A stretch of DNA of 39,472 nt from Ruegeria marisrubri (lineage in GTDB: Bacteria; Pseudomonadota; Alphaproteobacteria; Rhodobacterales; Rhodobacteraceae). The notes below the pieces were generated by a model. It was not told where the DNA came from, searched no databases, and was given only the letters and a program-made list of their open reading frames with translations. Positions 8,313 to 20,197 of the stretch are shown here, one piece after another. The position numbers were made by a program, and so were the translations under genes. Numbering within the stretch: the stretch's first letter is position 1; each line of letters begins with the position of its first letter. The DNA lies in assembly GCF_001507595.1 (NCBI RefSeq), contig NZ_LQBQ01000006.1, positions 1 to 39,472 on the forward strand, read 5' to 3'.

Positions 8313-9164
8313 ATGCCCGAATTGCCCGAGGTCGAGACAGTAAGACGCGGCCTGGCCCCCGCGATGGAGGGGGTCGTGATCGAAAAGGCCGAGGTGAACC
8401 GGCCCGACCTGCGCTGGCCCTTTCCCGACCGCATGGCCGAACGTCTGACCGGGCGGCGGGTCGAGCGGCTGCGGCGGCGGTCGAAGTACATCCTCGCCGA
8501 TCTCGACAGCAGGGAGACGCTGCTCATCCATCTGGGCATGTCGGGCCGGATGACGGTGTCGGGCGATCCGCTGGGGCAGTTCGTGCACGACCACCCGGCG
8601 CGGCAAAAGCACGATCATGTCATTTTCAACATGGCCAACGGCGCCCGGATCACCTTCAACGACCCGCGCCGATTCGGAGCAATGGACCTGTTCCCGACGG
8701 CCGAAGCCGACGCGCACAGGCTGCTGGCCGTGCTCGGCCCCGAGCCGCTGGGCAACGACTTTCACGAACGGCACTTGATCGACGCGTTCCGGGGCAGGAA
8801 CACGCCGGTCAAGGCTGCACTTCTGGATCAATCCGTGGTCGCGGGATTGGGCAATATCTATGTCTGCGAGGTATTGTTTCGGACGCGAGTGTCGCCACGT
8901 CGCAAAGCAGGCCAGATCGCGGCGCACCGGGTTGCCGCCATGGTTCCGGTCATCCGCCAGGTGTTGCAGGAAGCCATCGAATCGGGCGGCTCATCCCTGC
9001 GGGATTTCCGGCAAGCTGATGGAGAACTTGGATATTTCCGGCACAGTTTCGACGTCTACGGCCGCGAAGGACAACCTTGCCGCAGGGAGGGTTGCACCGG
9101 GACAATTCGCAGAATCACTCAGTCCGGTCGCTCATCCTTCTATTGCGCGCAATGCCAAAGATAG
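8313..9164 (+). CDS. mutM: Formamidopyrimidine-DNA glycosylase (Fpg/MutM)
   Basis: Base-excision repair enzyme that removes 8-oxoguanine and cleaves the abasic site. 283 aa. The start at 8313 gives [13 protein letters not shown], so after Met removal Pro1 (Schiff base) and Glu2 are in place. Lys of the [10 protein letters not shown] region and the [14 protein letters not shown] helix-two-turn-helix are present. The C-terminal zinc finger has C-x4-C and C-x2-C (FYCAQCQR end). AGGAGCCTCCTA precedes the ATG. Pairing with ubiE/ubiB is by divergence only. Confidence 0.96.
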   Translation: MPELPEVETVRRGLAPAMEGVVIEKAEVNRPDLRWPFPDRMAERLTGRRVERLRRRSKYILADLDSRETLLIHLGMSGRMTVSGDPLGQFVHDHPARQKHDHVIFNMANGARITFNDPRRFGAMDLFPTAEADAHRLLAVLGPEPLGNDFHERHLIDAFRGRNTPVKAALLDQSVVAGLGNIYVCEVLFRTRVSPRRKAGQIAAHRVAAMVPVIRQVLQEAIESGGSSLRDFRQADGELGYFRHSFDVYGREGQPCRREGCTGTIRRITQSGRSSFYCAQCQR

Positions 9165-9230
9165 CTTGATCCGTCATTTTCCCGTGGTAAGGAATCGTCC
9201 CTGAACGGAACAACCGAAAGCATTTGCCCC

Positions 9231-10007
9231 ATGGCCTTTGAGACGATCATCGTCGAGATTGAAGAGCATGTAGCCCTGATCAGGCTGAACCGACCTGATG
9301 CCCTGAACGCACTGAACACGCAGCTTCTGGGCGAGCTCTGCACCGCGCTGGAAGAGGCTGACACCAACGACAAGGTCCGTTGCATCGTCATCACCGGCTC
9401 GGAAAAAGCCTTTGCCGCAGGCGCCGACATCAAGGAAATGTCCGAGATGAGCTTCGTGGACGTATTCACCACGAATCTCTTTGCCGACGCGAATGACCGG
9501 ATCACCGCGATCCGCAAACCGGTCATCGCGGCCGTGGCCGGCTATGCGCTTGGCGGCGGCTGCGAGCTGGCGATGATGTGCGACTTCATCATCGCCGCCG
9601 ACACCGCCAAGTTCGGTCAGCCCGAAATCAATCTGGGTGTCATCGCCGGCATGGGCGGCAGCCAGCGGCTGACTCGCTTTGTCGGCAAGTCCAAGGCGAT
9701 GGACATGAACCTGACGGGCCGCTTCATGGATGCGGAAGAGGCCGAACGTTCCGGTCTGGTCAGCCGCGTGGTTCCAGCGAAGAAGCTGATCGAAGAGGCC
9801 GTGGGCGCGGCTCAGAAGATCGCCGAGAAATCCCTGCTGACAGCGATGGCCGCGAAAGAGGCGGTGAACCGCAGCTACGAAGTGCCGCTGAGCGAAGGCA
9901 TGCTGTTCGAACGCCGCTTGTTCCATTCGATGTTCGCGACCGAAGACCAGAAGGAAGGAATGGCCGCGTTCCTTGAAAAGCGGGCCGCGCAGTTCCGCGA
10001 CAAGTAA
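9231..10007 (+). CDS. Enoyl-CoA hydratase (crotonase family)
   Basis: 258 aa, full length for a mitochondrial-type ECH that hydrates 2-enoyl-CoA in beta-oxidation. Both catalytic glutamates are present: Glu112 in [11 protein letters not shown] and Glu132 in [14 protein letters not shown]. The oxyanion-hole segments [10 protein letters not shown] and ALGGGCE are intact. It is a stand-alone gene 66 bp after mutM, followed by a strong terminator. The bifunctional protein at 24258-26399 duplicates this activity. Confidence 0.93.
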   Translation: MAFETIIVEIEEHVALIRLNRPDALNALNTQLLGELCTALEEADTNDKVRCIVITGSEKAFAAGADIKEMSEMSFVDVFTTNLFADANDRITAIRKPVIAAVAGYALGGGCELAMMCDFIIAADTAKFGQPEINLGVIAGMGGSQRLTRFVGKSKAMDMNLTGRFMDAEEAERSGLVSRVVPAKKLIEEAVGAAQKIAEKSLLTAMAAKEAVNRSYEVPLSEGMLFERRLFHSMFATEDQKEGMAAFLEKRAAQFRDK

Positions 10008-10031
10008 GCACCTCCGGGTCACAAGAAATCG

Positions 10032-10054
10032 GGCGGGCTTCGGCCCGCCTTTTT
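10032..10054 (+). terminator. Rho-independent terminator after enoyl-CoA hydratase gene
   Basis: GGCGGGC (10032-10038), TTCG tetraloop, GCCCGCC (10043-10049), then TTTTT. A textbook stem with a UUCG loop, 25 bp after the stop. Confidence 0.92.
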
Positions 10055-10084
10055 CGTTCTTGCACGCCCGCTCCAAGAATCGGC

Positions 10085-10113
10085 TTGGCAAAACGCGCGA
10101 ACTTGGCTATGCA
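10085..10113 (+). promoter_or_regulatory. Likely rpsT promoter
   Basis: TTGGCA (10085-10090), a 17-bp spacer and TATGCA (10108-10113). It lies downstream of the preceding terminator and about 125 bp upstream of the rpsT ATG. It fits a sigma-70 promoter of alphaproteobacterial type with a long leader in which S20 autoregulation could act. Confidence 0.5.
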
Positions 10114-10237
10114 GCGCCGCTATACATGCGCGTGCGGCCCGCTCTGGCCAGAATCACACCCGTGATCCCTGACCCGGTGCGTTGTTTCCCGTGCGCGACC
10201 CTGAAAGAACCGAACCGGAAAAAGGTCAGAGACACAC

Positions 10238-10501
10238 ATGGCAAATTCGCCCCAGGCCGCAAAACGCGCCCGCCAGAACGAAAAGCGTTTCGCAATCAAC
10301 AAAGCACGCCGTTCGCGCATCCGCACCTTCCTGCGCAAAGTCGAAGAAGCAATCGCTTCGGGCGACAAGGAAGCGGCAACCGCCGCCCTGCGCGCGGCGC
10401 AACCCGAACTGATGCGCGGCGTCACCAAGGGCGTCTTCCACAAGAACACCGCAGCCCGCAAGATGTCGCGCCTTTCGGCCCGCGTCAAAGCCATGGGTTG
10501 A
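10238..10501 (+). CDS. rpsT: 30S ribosomal protein S20
   Basis: 87 aa, very basic, with the S20 pattern [17 protein letters not shown] at the N-terminus and [16 protein letters not shown] near the C-terminus. Binds 16S rRNA in early 30S assembly. The ATG follows AAAGGTCAGAG. It is flanked by its own promoter and terminator and directly precedes the dnaA region, an arrangement I regard as usual in this family. Confidence 0.97.
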   Translation: MANSPQAAKRARQNEKRFAINKARRSRIRTFLRKVEEAIASGDKEAATAALRAAQPELMRGVTKGVFHKNTAARKMSRLSARVKAMG

Positions 10502-10536
10502 CCCTGCGTCACCTTTTGCGTGAATTATCCTCGAGA

Positions 10537-10564
10537 AAGGCGCGGCCATTGGCGGCGCCTTTTT
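10537..10564 (+). terminator. Rho-independent terminator after rpsT
   Basis: AAGGCGC-G-GCC and GGC-G-GCGCCTT pair around an ATT loop with one internal mismatch, followed by a run of T. It ends rpsT transcription before the dnaA leader. Confidence 0.85.
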
Positions 10565-11060
10565 CAATGCTGTTGCCAGAATGCCGCGCCTTGGCAAATC
10601 CCAGAGATTCGTTCCCGCAAAGACGCGAGTCAACATCAGAGTTTCGTTGCCGCTGCGGGTCCGGAATTGCTACCACGAAGTCAGCGATTCACACGCTTGG
10701 GGGGACAGGCTGCTTTCTGGGGCGAACCTGACGGGCATCAGGCAAACCGGAAGGCGAATGTCGGCGGTCGGAAATACCGGCCCGTCGGTCTGCCATGGGT
10801 TTCAGAATCTTCTGACGCTCTGGCCCTGTCGAAAACAAAAGCGATAGCAAGTGGCCCGATTTCGGGACGCAACTCCGTTTTCGGGGGGTCTCAGGAATGT
10901 TTCGGACCGACTTGCCTTTGCCTGCGGGTATCTCCGCCGAATCTTCGATTTCGGCGCGGGGGTGGCTGTGTGCGTGTAAATCCAGACCGGGCGACCGGGA
11001 CAAGAAAGCAGAATAACGGCCGGCAGGTCGAAAATAACGATGGGATGCGTGAGGCGCTGG
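10565..11060. other. dnaA upstream region with five GANTC sites
   Basis: About 500 bp without a gene between the rpsT terminator and dnaA. GANTC sites, the CcrM methylation target, occur at 10606, 10627, 10686, 10805 and 10939. No cluster of DnaA boxes and no AT-rich unwinding stretch was seen; the best DnaA-box-like match, TTATCCTCG at 10525, lies just outside and has two mismatches. It is therefore more convincing as a regulated leader than as an origin. A dnaA promoter could not be fixed with confidence. Confidence 0.5.
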
Positions 11061-12467
11061 ATGACACAAGAGAAATGGGGACAACTTCGCGACAAGTTGC
11101 TCAAGACCGTCGGTCAGAACAACTACACCACCTGGATCGAGCCGCTGGAATTCCAGGAACTGCAGGACGGGGTTGCCGTCTTTTCGGTTCCGACCAATTT
11201 CATGGGCAATTATGTCAGCCAGAATTTCGCTGACATCATCCTGTACGAACTGAACTCCTCGGGCGCTTCGGTTCAACGTCTCGCATTCCGCGTTGCCGCC
11301 AATTCCACCGAGCGCCCCGTACGCGAGGCCCCCGTGCGCGAGGCCGATGTGTCGGCCGCCAAGGATGAAACCCCCGAAAAGCGGCGACAGGCCGCGACCG
11401 AGACTGCTGCCAATGCGCTCGATTCGCTGCAGGCCGCGCCGCTGGATTCTCGCTTTACCTTTGACAGTTTTGTCGTGGGCAAGCCCAACGAGCTGGCCCA
11501 CGCCGCCGCGCGCCGCGTGGCCGAAGGCGGCCCCGTGACCTTCAACCCGCTGGTTCTCTATGGCGGCGTCGGTCTGGGCAAGACGCACCTGATGCACGCC
11601 ATTGCCTGGGAGTTGAAGGCAAGGCGCCCCGATCTGAACGTGCTCTACCTGTCGGCGGAACAGTTCATGTATCGGTTCGTCCAGGCGCTGCGCGAACGAC
11701 GGATGATGGATTTCAAGCATCTCTTCCGCTCGGTCGATGTGCTGATGGTGGATGACGTGCAGTTCATCGCCGGCAAGGATTCGACGCAGGAAGAGTTCTT
11801 CCACACCTTCAACGCGCTGGTGGACCAGAACAAGCAGATCATCATCTCGGCCGACCGCGCGCCGGGCGAGATCAAGGATCTCGAAGAGCGCGTGAAGTCG
11901 CGCCTGCAGTGCGGTCTGGTCGTCGATCTGCACCCGACCGACTATGAACTGCGCCTGGGCATCCTGCAGAACAAGCTCCAGCACTATCGCGGCACCTATC
12001 CCGACCTGAAGATCGCCGATGGCGTGCTGGAATTCCTCGCCCACCGCATCTCGACCAACGTCCGCGTTCTCGAAGGCGCGCTGACGCGGCTCTTTGCCTT
12101 TGCGTCGCTGGTCGGGCGCGAGATCGACATGGAGCTGACCCAGGACTGTCTGGCCGATGTGCTGCGCGCCTCGGAGCGCAAGATCACCGTCGAAGAGATC
12201 CAGCGCAAGGTATCGGAATACTACAATATCCGCCTGTCGGACATCATCGGCCCCAAGCGCCTGCGGTCCTATGCCCGCCCGCGTCAGGTGGCGATGTATC
12301 TGGCCAAGCAGCTGACCAGCCGGTCGCTGCCGGAAATCGGCCGCCGGTTCGGCGGGCGCGACCACACGACCGTCATGCACGGCGTGAAGCGGATCGAGGA
12401 ACTCAAGCTGACCGACGGCCAGATCGCTGAAGACGTGGAGATGCTGCGCCGCTCGCTGGAAGCCTGA
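11061..12467 (+). CDS. dnaA: Chromosomal replication initiator DnaA
   Basis: 468 aa with the four DnaA domains. Domain I is at 1-70 (KLLKTVGQNNYTTWIEPL). A short linker is rich in Glu/Ala/Arg. The AAA+ domain III carries Walker A GGVGLGKTHLMHAI and Walker B VLMVDDVQFIAGK. DNA-binding domain IV has the signature GGRDHTTVMHGVKRIEE. ATP-DnaA binds DnaA boxes and melts the origin. The ATG at 11061 is chosen because it matches the family N-terminus (MTQEKWG) and has GAGG 7 bp upstream; upstream in-frame ATG 11040 would add seven residues. Followed by a terminator, so dnaN is probably transcribed from its own promoter. Confidence 0.97.
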   Translation: MTQEKWGQLRDKLLKTVGQNNYTTWIEPLEFQELQDGVAVFSVPTNFMGNYVSQNFADIILYELNSSGASVQRLAFRVAANSTERPVREAPVREADVSAAKDETPEKRRQAATETAANALDSLQAAPLDSRFTFDSFVVGKPNELAHAAARRVAEGGPVTFNPLVLYGGVGLGKTHLMHAIAWELKARRPDLNVLYLSAEQFMYRFVQALRERRMMDFKHLFRSVDVLMVDDVQFIAGKDSTQEEFFHTFNALVDQNKQIIISADRAPGEIKDLEERVKSRLQCGLVVDLHPTDYELRLGILQNKLQHYRGTYPDLKIADGVLEFLAHRISTNVRVLEGALTRLFAFASLVGREIDMELTQDCLADVLRASERKITVEEIQRKVSEYYNIRLSDIIGPKRLRSYARPRQVAMYLAKQLTSRSLPEIGRRFGGRDHTTVMHGVKRIEELKLTDGQIAEDVEMLRRSLEA

Positions 12468-12489
12468 TCGGCCTCAGGAGCATCATTCA

Positions 12490-12521
12490 AGCGCCCCGAC
12501 CCATGGTCCGGGGCGCTTTTT
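12490..12521 (+). terminator. Rho-independent terminator after dnaA
   Basis: AGCGCCCCG and CGGGGCGCT form a 9-bp stem. Inside it, ACC-CAT-GGT can pair further. A run of five T follows. Confidence 0.92.
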
Positions 12522-12677
12522 GTGCGGATAAGTCCACGGTCGTGCGTCAACTGTGCCCTGCGCGCCACGTGCCCCTTGACGCCTCTGTCATTCCAACGGA
12601 GAAATCCGAAAAAAACTTGTGCCGCAGGGGTAAACCGCTAGTTTGTCCGTCCCGGCCATGTCGAAGGAATTGAGGGT

Positions 12678-13799
12678 ATGAAGATCAGCATCGAACGCGG
12701 CACACTTCTCAAGGCCGTGTCGCAGGCTCAATCCGTGGTGGAACGCCGGAACACCATCCCGATCCTGGCCAACGTGCTCATCGAGGCCGAGGGCGATCAG
12801 GTGCAGTTCCGGGCGACAGACCTGGATATCGAGGTGGTCGACAAGGCCCCGGCGCAGATTGAGCGGGCCGGAGCAACGACGGTCGCCGCCACGACCTTGC
12901 ATGAAATCGTGCGCAAGCTGCCCGATGGTGCGCTGGTCACGCTGACCGCCGACAGCGCTGCCGGGCGACTGACGGTCGAGGCCGGGCGCTCGAACTTCTC
13001 TCTGGCAACCTTGCCGAAAGAAGATTTCCCGGTGATGGCGTCCTCGGAATACCAGTCGAACTTCACCGCGTCGGCCGCCCTGCTGCGCCGTCTCTTCGAC
13101 AAGTCGAAATTCGCGATCTCGACCGAGGAAACCCGGTATTACCTGAACGGCGTCTACATGCATGTGGCCGATGGCCCCGAGGGTGGCAAGGTCCTGCGCT
13201 GCGTGGCAACGGACGGACACAGGCTGGCCCGGATCGATGCCGATCTGCCGGCGGGCGCCGAGGACATGCCGGGTGTGATCGTCCCGCGCAAGACCGTCGG
13301 CGAGCTGCGCAAGCTGTTGGAAGACGATGACATGGATATCGCGGTTTCGGTCAGCGAAACCAAGGTGCGCTTTGCCACGCCCGACATCACCCTGACCTCG
13401 AAAGTGATCGACGGGACTTTCCCCGACTACACCCGCGTGATTCCGCAGAACAACACCCGCAAACTGGAAGTGGACGCGGCCGAGTTTGCCCAGGCCGTCG
13501 ATCGGGTGGCGACGGTGTCGTCAGAACGTTCGCGTGCTGTCAAGCTGCAGATGGAAAACGATCGCCTGGTTCTGTCGGTCAACGCCCCGGACAGCGGCGC
13601 CGCCGAAGAGGAACTGGCCGTAGCCTATGGCGACGAACGCCTTGAAATCGGGTTCAACGCAAAATACCTGCAGGAAATCGCGAACCAGGTCGATCGCGAA
13701 AACGCGGTGTTCCTGTTCAACTCGGCCGGCGACCCGACGCTGATGCGCGAGGGCAATGATCAGAGCGCGGTCTATGTCGTCATGCCGATGCGCGTCTGA
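12678..13799 (+). CDS. dnaN: DNA polymerase III beta subunit (sliding clamp)
   Basis: 373 aa. The three repeated clamp domains can be followed: MKISIERGTLLKAVSQAQSV at the start, the FDKSKFAISTEETRYYLNGV segment opening domain 2, and the C-terminal VVMPMRV that ends most DnaN proteins. Forms the ring that tethers Pol III to DNA. The 210-bp gap after dnaA contains a dnaA terminator, and therefore presumably a dnaN promoter. The dnaN stop codon forms the first bases of repeat copy B. Confidence 0.97.
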   Translation: MKISIERGTLLKAVSQAQSVVERRNTIPILANVLIEAEGDQVQFRATDLDIEVVDKAPAQIERAGATTVAATTLHEIVRKLPDGALVTLTADSAAGRLTVEAGRSNFSLATLPKEDFPVMASSEYQSNFTASAALLRRLFDKSKFAISTEETRYYLNGVYMHVADGPEGGKVLRCVATDGHRLARIDADLPAGAEDMPGVIVPRKTVGELRKLLEDDDMDIAVSVSETKVRFATPDITLTSKVIDGTFPDYTRVIPQNNTRKLEVDAAEFAQAVDRVATVSSERSRAVKLQMENDRLVLSVNAPDSGAAEEELAVAYGDERLEIGFNAKYLQEIANQVDRENAVFLFNSAGDPTLMREGNDQSAVYVVMPMRV

Positions 13800-13850
13800 T
13801 CGCGCTGACGCGCGATGCCTCCGGCGGGAGTATTTTAGAAAAGATGAAGG
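13799..13850 (+). repeat. Composite intergenic hairpin repeat ending in AGATGAAG, copy B
   Basis: ATCGCGC-TGAC-GCGCGAT hairpin (13799-13816), then CTCC...GGAG (13819-13830), TATTTT and AGATGAAGG. The hairpin and tail match copy A at 5879-5927. It begins in the dnaN stop codon and its 3' tail GAAGGGAGG supplies the recF ribosome binding site. Confidence 0.65.
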
Positions 13851-13858
13851 GAGGGGTC

Positions 13859-17496
<3,638 letters not shown>

Positions 17497-17501
17497 GGAA
17501 G

Positions 17502-17565
17502 TGTACGACCGCCCATAAGCTTGCGTTCGCCGCATAAGCTTGCGCGCTTTGCCCAAAAGTCTGCG
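17502..17565. repeat. Short tandem repeats CATAAGCTTGCG, transposon-end-like
   Basis: CATAAGCTTGCG at 17514-17525 and again at 17533-17544 (19-bp period), then a degenerate CAAAAGTCTGCG at 17554-17565. They follow a TGTACGACCGCC stretch that starts at 17502, 5 bp after the gyrB stop. Sub-terminal repeats behind a 5'-TGT end are typical of Tn7/Tn552/Tn5053-type transposons. No transposase lies next to them, so this would be a relic or solo end. Inference. Confidence 0.4.
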
Positions 17566-17688
17566 CGCGGCGAGGAAATCAAGTAGGCAGGTGCAATGCC
17601 CACCCTACGAAGCCACTGAAGCACACGGGTTCTTCACGCTTGTAGTCAAGACGCACCGGAAAGGACGACAAAGGGGGACTCCGCGACA

Positions 17689-17994
17689 TCACAGGATCCC
17701 CCGCATAAACTTCTTCCAAAGGCGCTCAAGGCAGACCAAGGATCGTTGCTCTAAGAGTTCTTCGAGTTCTTTTGCGGAATATTGGTCAGGGAAAGCTACC
17801 AGCGCATTCCGAACCTTCCTGTCATTCTACAACGCGCTGACCCGTTTACGACTGAGAAAACGCGACCGGCCCACAGGCGACATTGAGCGGTTCACTAATC
17901 GCCGCAGTGCAAATTTCGCATTCCTGCCGTTCATGCATCTTGCAGCATTTTCAATAAGCAAATGGCCGTAGTGCGCAACGCAGCCGTCCTTTGC
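17689..17994 (-). pseudogene. Possible degraded reading frame with an internal stop
   Basis: The minus frame from 17994 to the stop at 17689 reads as ordinary protein (HYGHLLIENAARC, NAKFALRRLVNRSM, then KELEELLEQRSLVCLERLWK). It is interrupted once by TAG at 17827-17829, and a stop codon directly precedes the first codon. That gives 101 sense and nonsense codons plus the final stop, without an obvious start. I do not recognise the family. It lies in a strip with other gene remnants, so a decaying gene is the simplest reading, but chance openness cannot be excluded. Confidence 0.35.
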
Positions 17995-18099
17995 TCATGC
18001 AGCTATTGCTGATGCAGAAATCCTGCGCTCCCGCAGCACGAGATTTTCGGCAGCGCAGCGTACTTCCCGTTGCGGTGCGCGCGGGACAGCATATGCGCG

Positions 18100-18453
18100 A
18101 TGCTGTCTCCTGCGATCCTCAAGGAAAATGTTGACGGTGAGGCGCTGGACTGGGCGGCGCGCAGACCGTCGCAGCACCCGAAAAGGCGCAAAATCCTGAT
18201 CGTCCTTTCGGATGGCGCGCCGGTTGATCAGGCAACGATTGATCGCAACGGGGACAAGGCCTTGCCTGATCGGCATCTGCGCGAGGTTATTGCGCAAATC
18301 GGGTCAACCGGCGGCATTGAGCTTTGCGTCGTAGGATTCCGGCACGATGTCTCCGCCTGTTACCAGGTCAGACGCCGCGTCGGCCAGATTCCGGATCTGG
18401 CCGATGCGGTTGTCAATCAGTTGGATCGGCACCTGTTTTCCGACCGGCGTTGA
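18100..18453 (+). pseudogene. CobT (cobaltochelatase subunit) C-terminal remnant
   Basis: 117 codons matching the C-terminal von Willebrand A domain of CobT, the subunit of the aerobic CobNST cobaltochelatase of cobalamin synthesis. ILKENVDGEAL, RKILIVLSDGAPVDQAT (metal-site DxA/S-like motif), RHLREVIAQI and VGFRHDVS are in order. A complete CobT is about 600 aa; everything before this domain is missing and only an unrelated stretch precedes it. Part of the decayed strip 17497-18481. Not expected to be functional. Confidence 0.75.
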
Positions 18454-18481
18454 GACGAATTCGATGGACCCTCGCACCCTG

Positions 18482-19465
18482 TCAGGCCGCCGCTGCCAAC
18501 CGCGCGCGGTCGTGAGGCCGGGCGTAGTCCAGCACCGGCCCCTTCGGGACCACCTGCGTCGGATTGATCGTGCGTTGGCTGACGTAGTAGTGCTCCTTGA
18601 TATGCCGGAAATCCACCGTCCCGGTCACGCCCGGGGTCTGATAGAGATCCCGTACGTAGTGCGAGATATTGGGGTAATCCTCGATCCGTTTCAGGTTGGT
18701 CTTGAAGTGCCCGTGATAGACCGCGTCGAACCGGATCAGGGTGGTGAACAGGCGCCAGTCGGCCTCGGTCTGGGTGCCACCGATCAGGAAGCGGCTTGTG
18801 GCGAGGCGTGCCTCGATCTCGTCCAGGGCCGCGAACAGGTTGTCGAAGGCCTCTTCATAGGCCGTTTGCGTGGTGGCGAAACCGGCTCGGTAGACGCCGT
18901 TGTTGATGCGCGGATAGACGAAGTCGTTGAGCGCGTCGATGTCGCTGCGCAGCGGTTCGGGATAGAAATCCAGCCTGTTCCCTGTCAGATGATCGAAGGC
19001 GCTGTTGAACATCCGGATGATTTCCGACGATTCATTGCTGACGATCGTGTTGGTCTTCTTGTCCCAAAGCACTGGCACCGTGACGCGACCGGTATAGTCC
19101 GGAACAACGCTGGTATAGACCTGATGCAGGAAGTCATGCCCGCCGATGGGGTCGCCGCCAGTGTCCTTGTCGAATTCCCAGCCGTTTTCCAGCATGTGCG
19201 GGTGCACTACGGTCAGGCCGATCAGGTCCTCAAGCCCCTTCAGCTTGCGGAAGATCACCGTGCGGTGGGCCCAGGGACAGGCGAGCGAGACATAGAGGTG
19301 ATAGCGCCCGGCCTCGGCCGCGAACCCACCCGCGCCCGAAGGGCCGGCCGAGCCGTCCGCGGTGATCCAGTTGCGGAACTGCGCGTCCTCGCGCACGAAC
19401 TTGCCGCCGGATTTTTTCGTGTCGTACCAGCTGTCGTGCCAGATTCCGTCGATGAGAAGACCCAT
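18482..19465 (-). CDS. yqjG: Glutathionyl-hydroquinone reductase (YqjG/Xi-class GST)
   Basis: 327 aa. Xi-class glutathione transferase that reduces glutathionyl-hydroquinones to hydroquinones, recycling quinones damaged by glutathione addition. The family's catalytic cysteine is Cys63 in SLACPWAHRT, and VPVLWDKKTNTIVSNESSEIIRM is the GSH-binding motif with its E-S-S/E-I. NGVYRAGFATTQ and the C-terminal helical domain follow. ATG 19465 is preceded by AAAGGAATT. It diverges from the DoxX gene; the shared 240-bp intergenic region holds a pair of palindromic sites. Symbol given by family identity. Confidence 0.93.
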   Translation of the reverse strand: MGLLIDGIWHDSWYDTKKSGGKFVREDAQFRNWITADGSAGPSGAGGFAAEAGRYHLYVSLACPWAHRTVIFRKLKGLEDLIGLTVVHPHMLENGWEFDKDTGGDPIGGHDFLHQVYTSVVPDYTGRVTVPVLWDKKTNTIVSNESSEIIRMFNSAFDHLTGNRLDFYPEPLRSDIDALNDFVYPRINNGVYRAGFATTQTAYEEAFDNLFAALDEIEARLATSRFLIGGTQTEADWRLFTTLIRFDAVYHGHFKTNLKRIEDYPNISHYVRDLYQTPGVTGTVDFRHIKEHYYVSQRTINPTQVVPKGPVLDYARPHDRARLAAAA

Positions 19466-19530
19466 GGGTGAATTCCTTTTGTTTCTGCAAGGAATATGCG
19501 AGCGGCAAGGGAACATCGGAACCACAGAAA

Positions 19531-19633
19531 TCCGCAATTGATTGTTGCGGAAATTGACCGGTATGACGAGGAGAGGCGCGGGCGTCCCGCGTGTGAGGCG
19601 CAGTTGCGTCATTTTTTGCAACAATCAATTGCA
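19531..19633. promoter_or_regulatory. Paired inverted operator sites between yqjG-type and DoxX genes
   Basis: GCAATTGATTGTTGC at 19534-19548 recurs as its exact reverse complement at 19618-19632. Each copy is itself a palindrome of form GCAA-N7-TTGC; the first extends to 7-bp arms (TCCGCAA/TTGCGGA, 19531-19551). Site centres are 84 bp apart, about eight helical turns. This fits two dimer sites of one regulator, probably the LysR protein at 20198-21112, controlling both divergent genes. Confidence 0.65.
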
Positions 19634-19707
19634 CATTGCCCGGCTTCTACGAGCTCTGCGGTTTGAGTAAATCTGCAGCAGATCACATGCGAACACGGAG
19701 CAAACCA

Positions 19708-20127
19708 ATGGAACAACTGATCAAAACTCTGCAAAATATTGCCCCTGTCACCGGCCGGGTGCTTCTCTCCCTGCTGTTCATCACTGCGGGCTACGGCAAG
19801 ATCGCCGGCTACGAAGGCACTGCTGGCTACATGGAAATGATGGGCGTGCCCGGCGGGTTGCTGCCGCTGGTCATCCTGCTTGAACTGGGTGGCGGCCTGT
19901 TGCTGCTGGTGGGCTATCAGACGCGCCTTGTGGCCTTCCTGCTGGGTGGCTTCACCGTCATCGCCGGGGTGCTGTTTCACCTGATCCCGAGCTCGGGCAT
20001 GGAAGGCATGGCCGCGCAGAACGAGATGATCCACTTCTGGAAAAACCTGGCGATTGCCGGTGGTCTGGGCTTCGTCTTCACCTATGGCGCCGGGATCCTG
20101 TCAGTCGACAACCGCGTCAAGGTCTGA
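19708..20127 (+). CDS. DoxX family membrane protein
   Basis: 139 aa, four predicted transmembrane helices. The first follows the IAPVTGRVLLSLLFITAGYGKIAGY motif region that defines the DoxX/YqjF family, and the later part has LLELGGGLLLLVGYQTRLVAFLLGGFT-type helices. Function in the family is unclear; E. coli YqjF responds to quinone-type compounds and a relative associates with thiol/quinone redox systems. ATG 19708 has CGGAG about 8 bp upstream. Ends at a strong terminator shared with the convergent LysR gene. Confidence 0.85.
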   Translation: MEQLIKTLQNIAPVTGRVLLSLLFITAGYGKIAGYEGTAGYMEMMGVPGGLLPLVILLELGGGLLLLVGYQTRLVAFLLGGFTVIAGVLFHLIPSSGMEGMAAQNEMIHFWKNLAIAGGLGFVFTYGAGILSVDNRVKV

Positions 20128-20164
20128 CCTCCCTCCTTCTTTCCTCCTCCTCAAGAGAACCGAG

Positions 20165-20193
20165 CGGGCGGCCTGCGGGTCGCCCGTTTTTTT
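20165..20193 (+). terminator. Rho-independent terminator after the DoxX gene
   Basis: CGGGCGGCC pairs with GGTCGCCCG (one G-U) around a TGCG loop and is followed by seven T. It lies 5 bp before the end of the convergent LysR gene. Confidence 0.9.
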
Positions 20194-20197
20194 CTGG

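Noticed and set aside
6187..8313. A 708-codon plus-strand frame across ubiB and ubiE
   Set aside because: Antisense to two well-recognised genes; the protein is His/Gln/Asp-rich, as antisense translations of such genes usually are.
10689..12380. A 563-codon minus-strand frame across dnaA
   Set aside because: Shadow of dnaA; no domain, no ribosome binding site, codon pattern follows the sense gene.
12574..12602. dnaN promoter at TTGACG
   Set aside because: No acceptable -10 hexamer at 16-18 bp; left unassigned.
10502..12677. Replication origin around dnaA
   Set aside because: Only isolated DnaA-box-like sites (TTATCCTCG at 10525, TGCGGATAA at 12523) and no AT-rich unwinding element or box cluster. 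In alphaproteobacteria the origin need not adjoin dnaA.
17701..17713. A fourth CATAA-CTT-like repeat
   Set aside because: GCATAAACTTC is only partly similar, out of spacing, and falls inside the degraded reading frame; probably chance.
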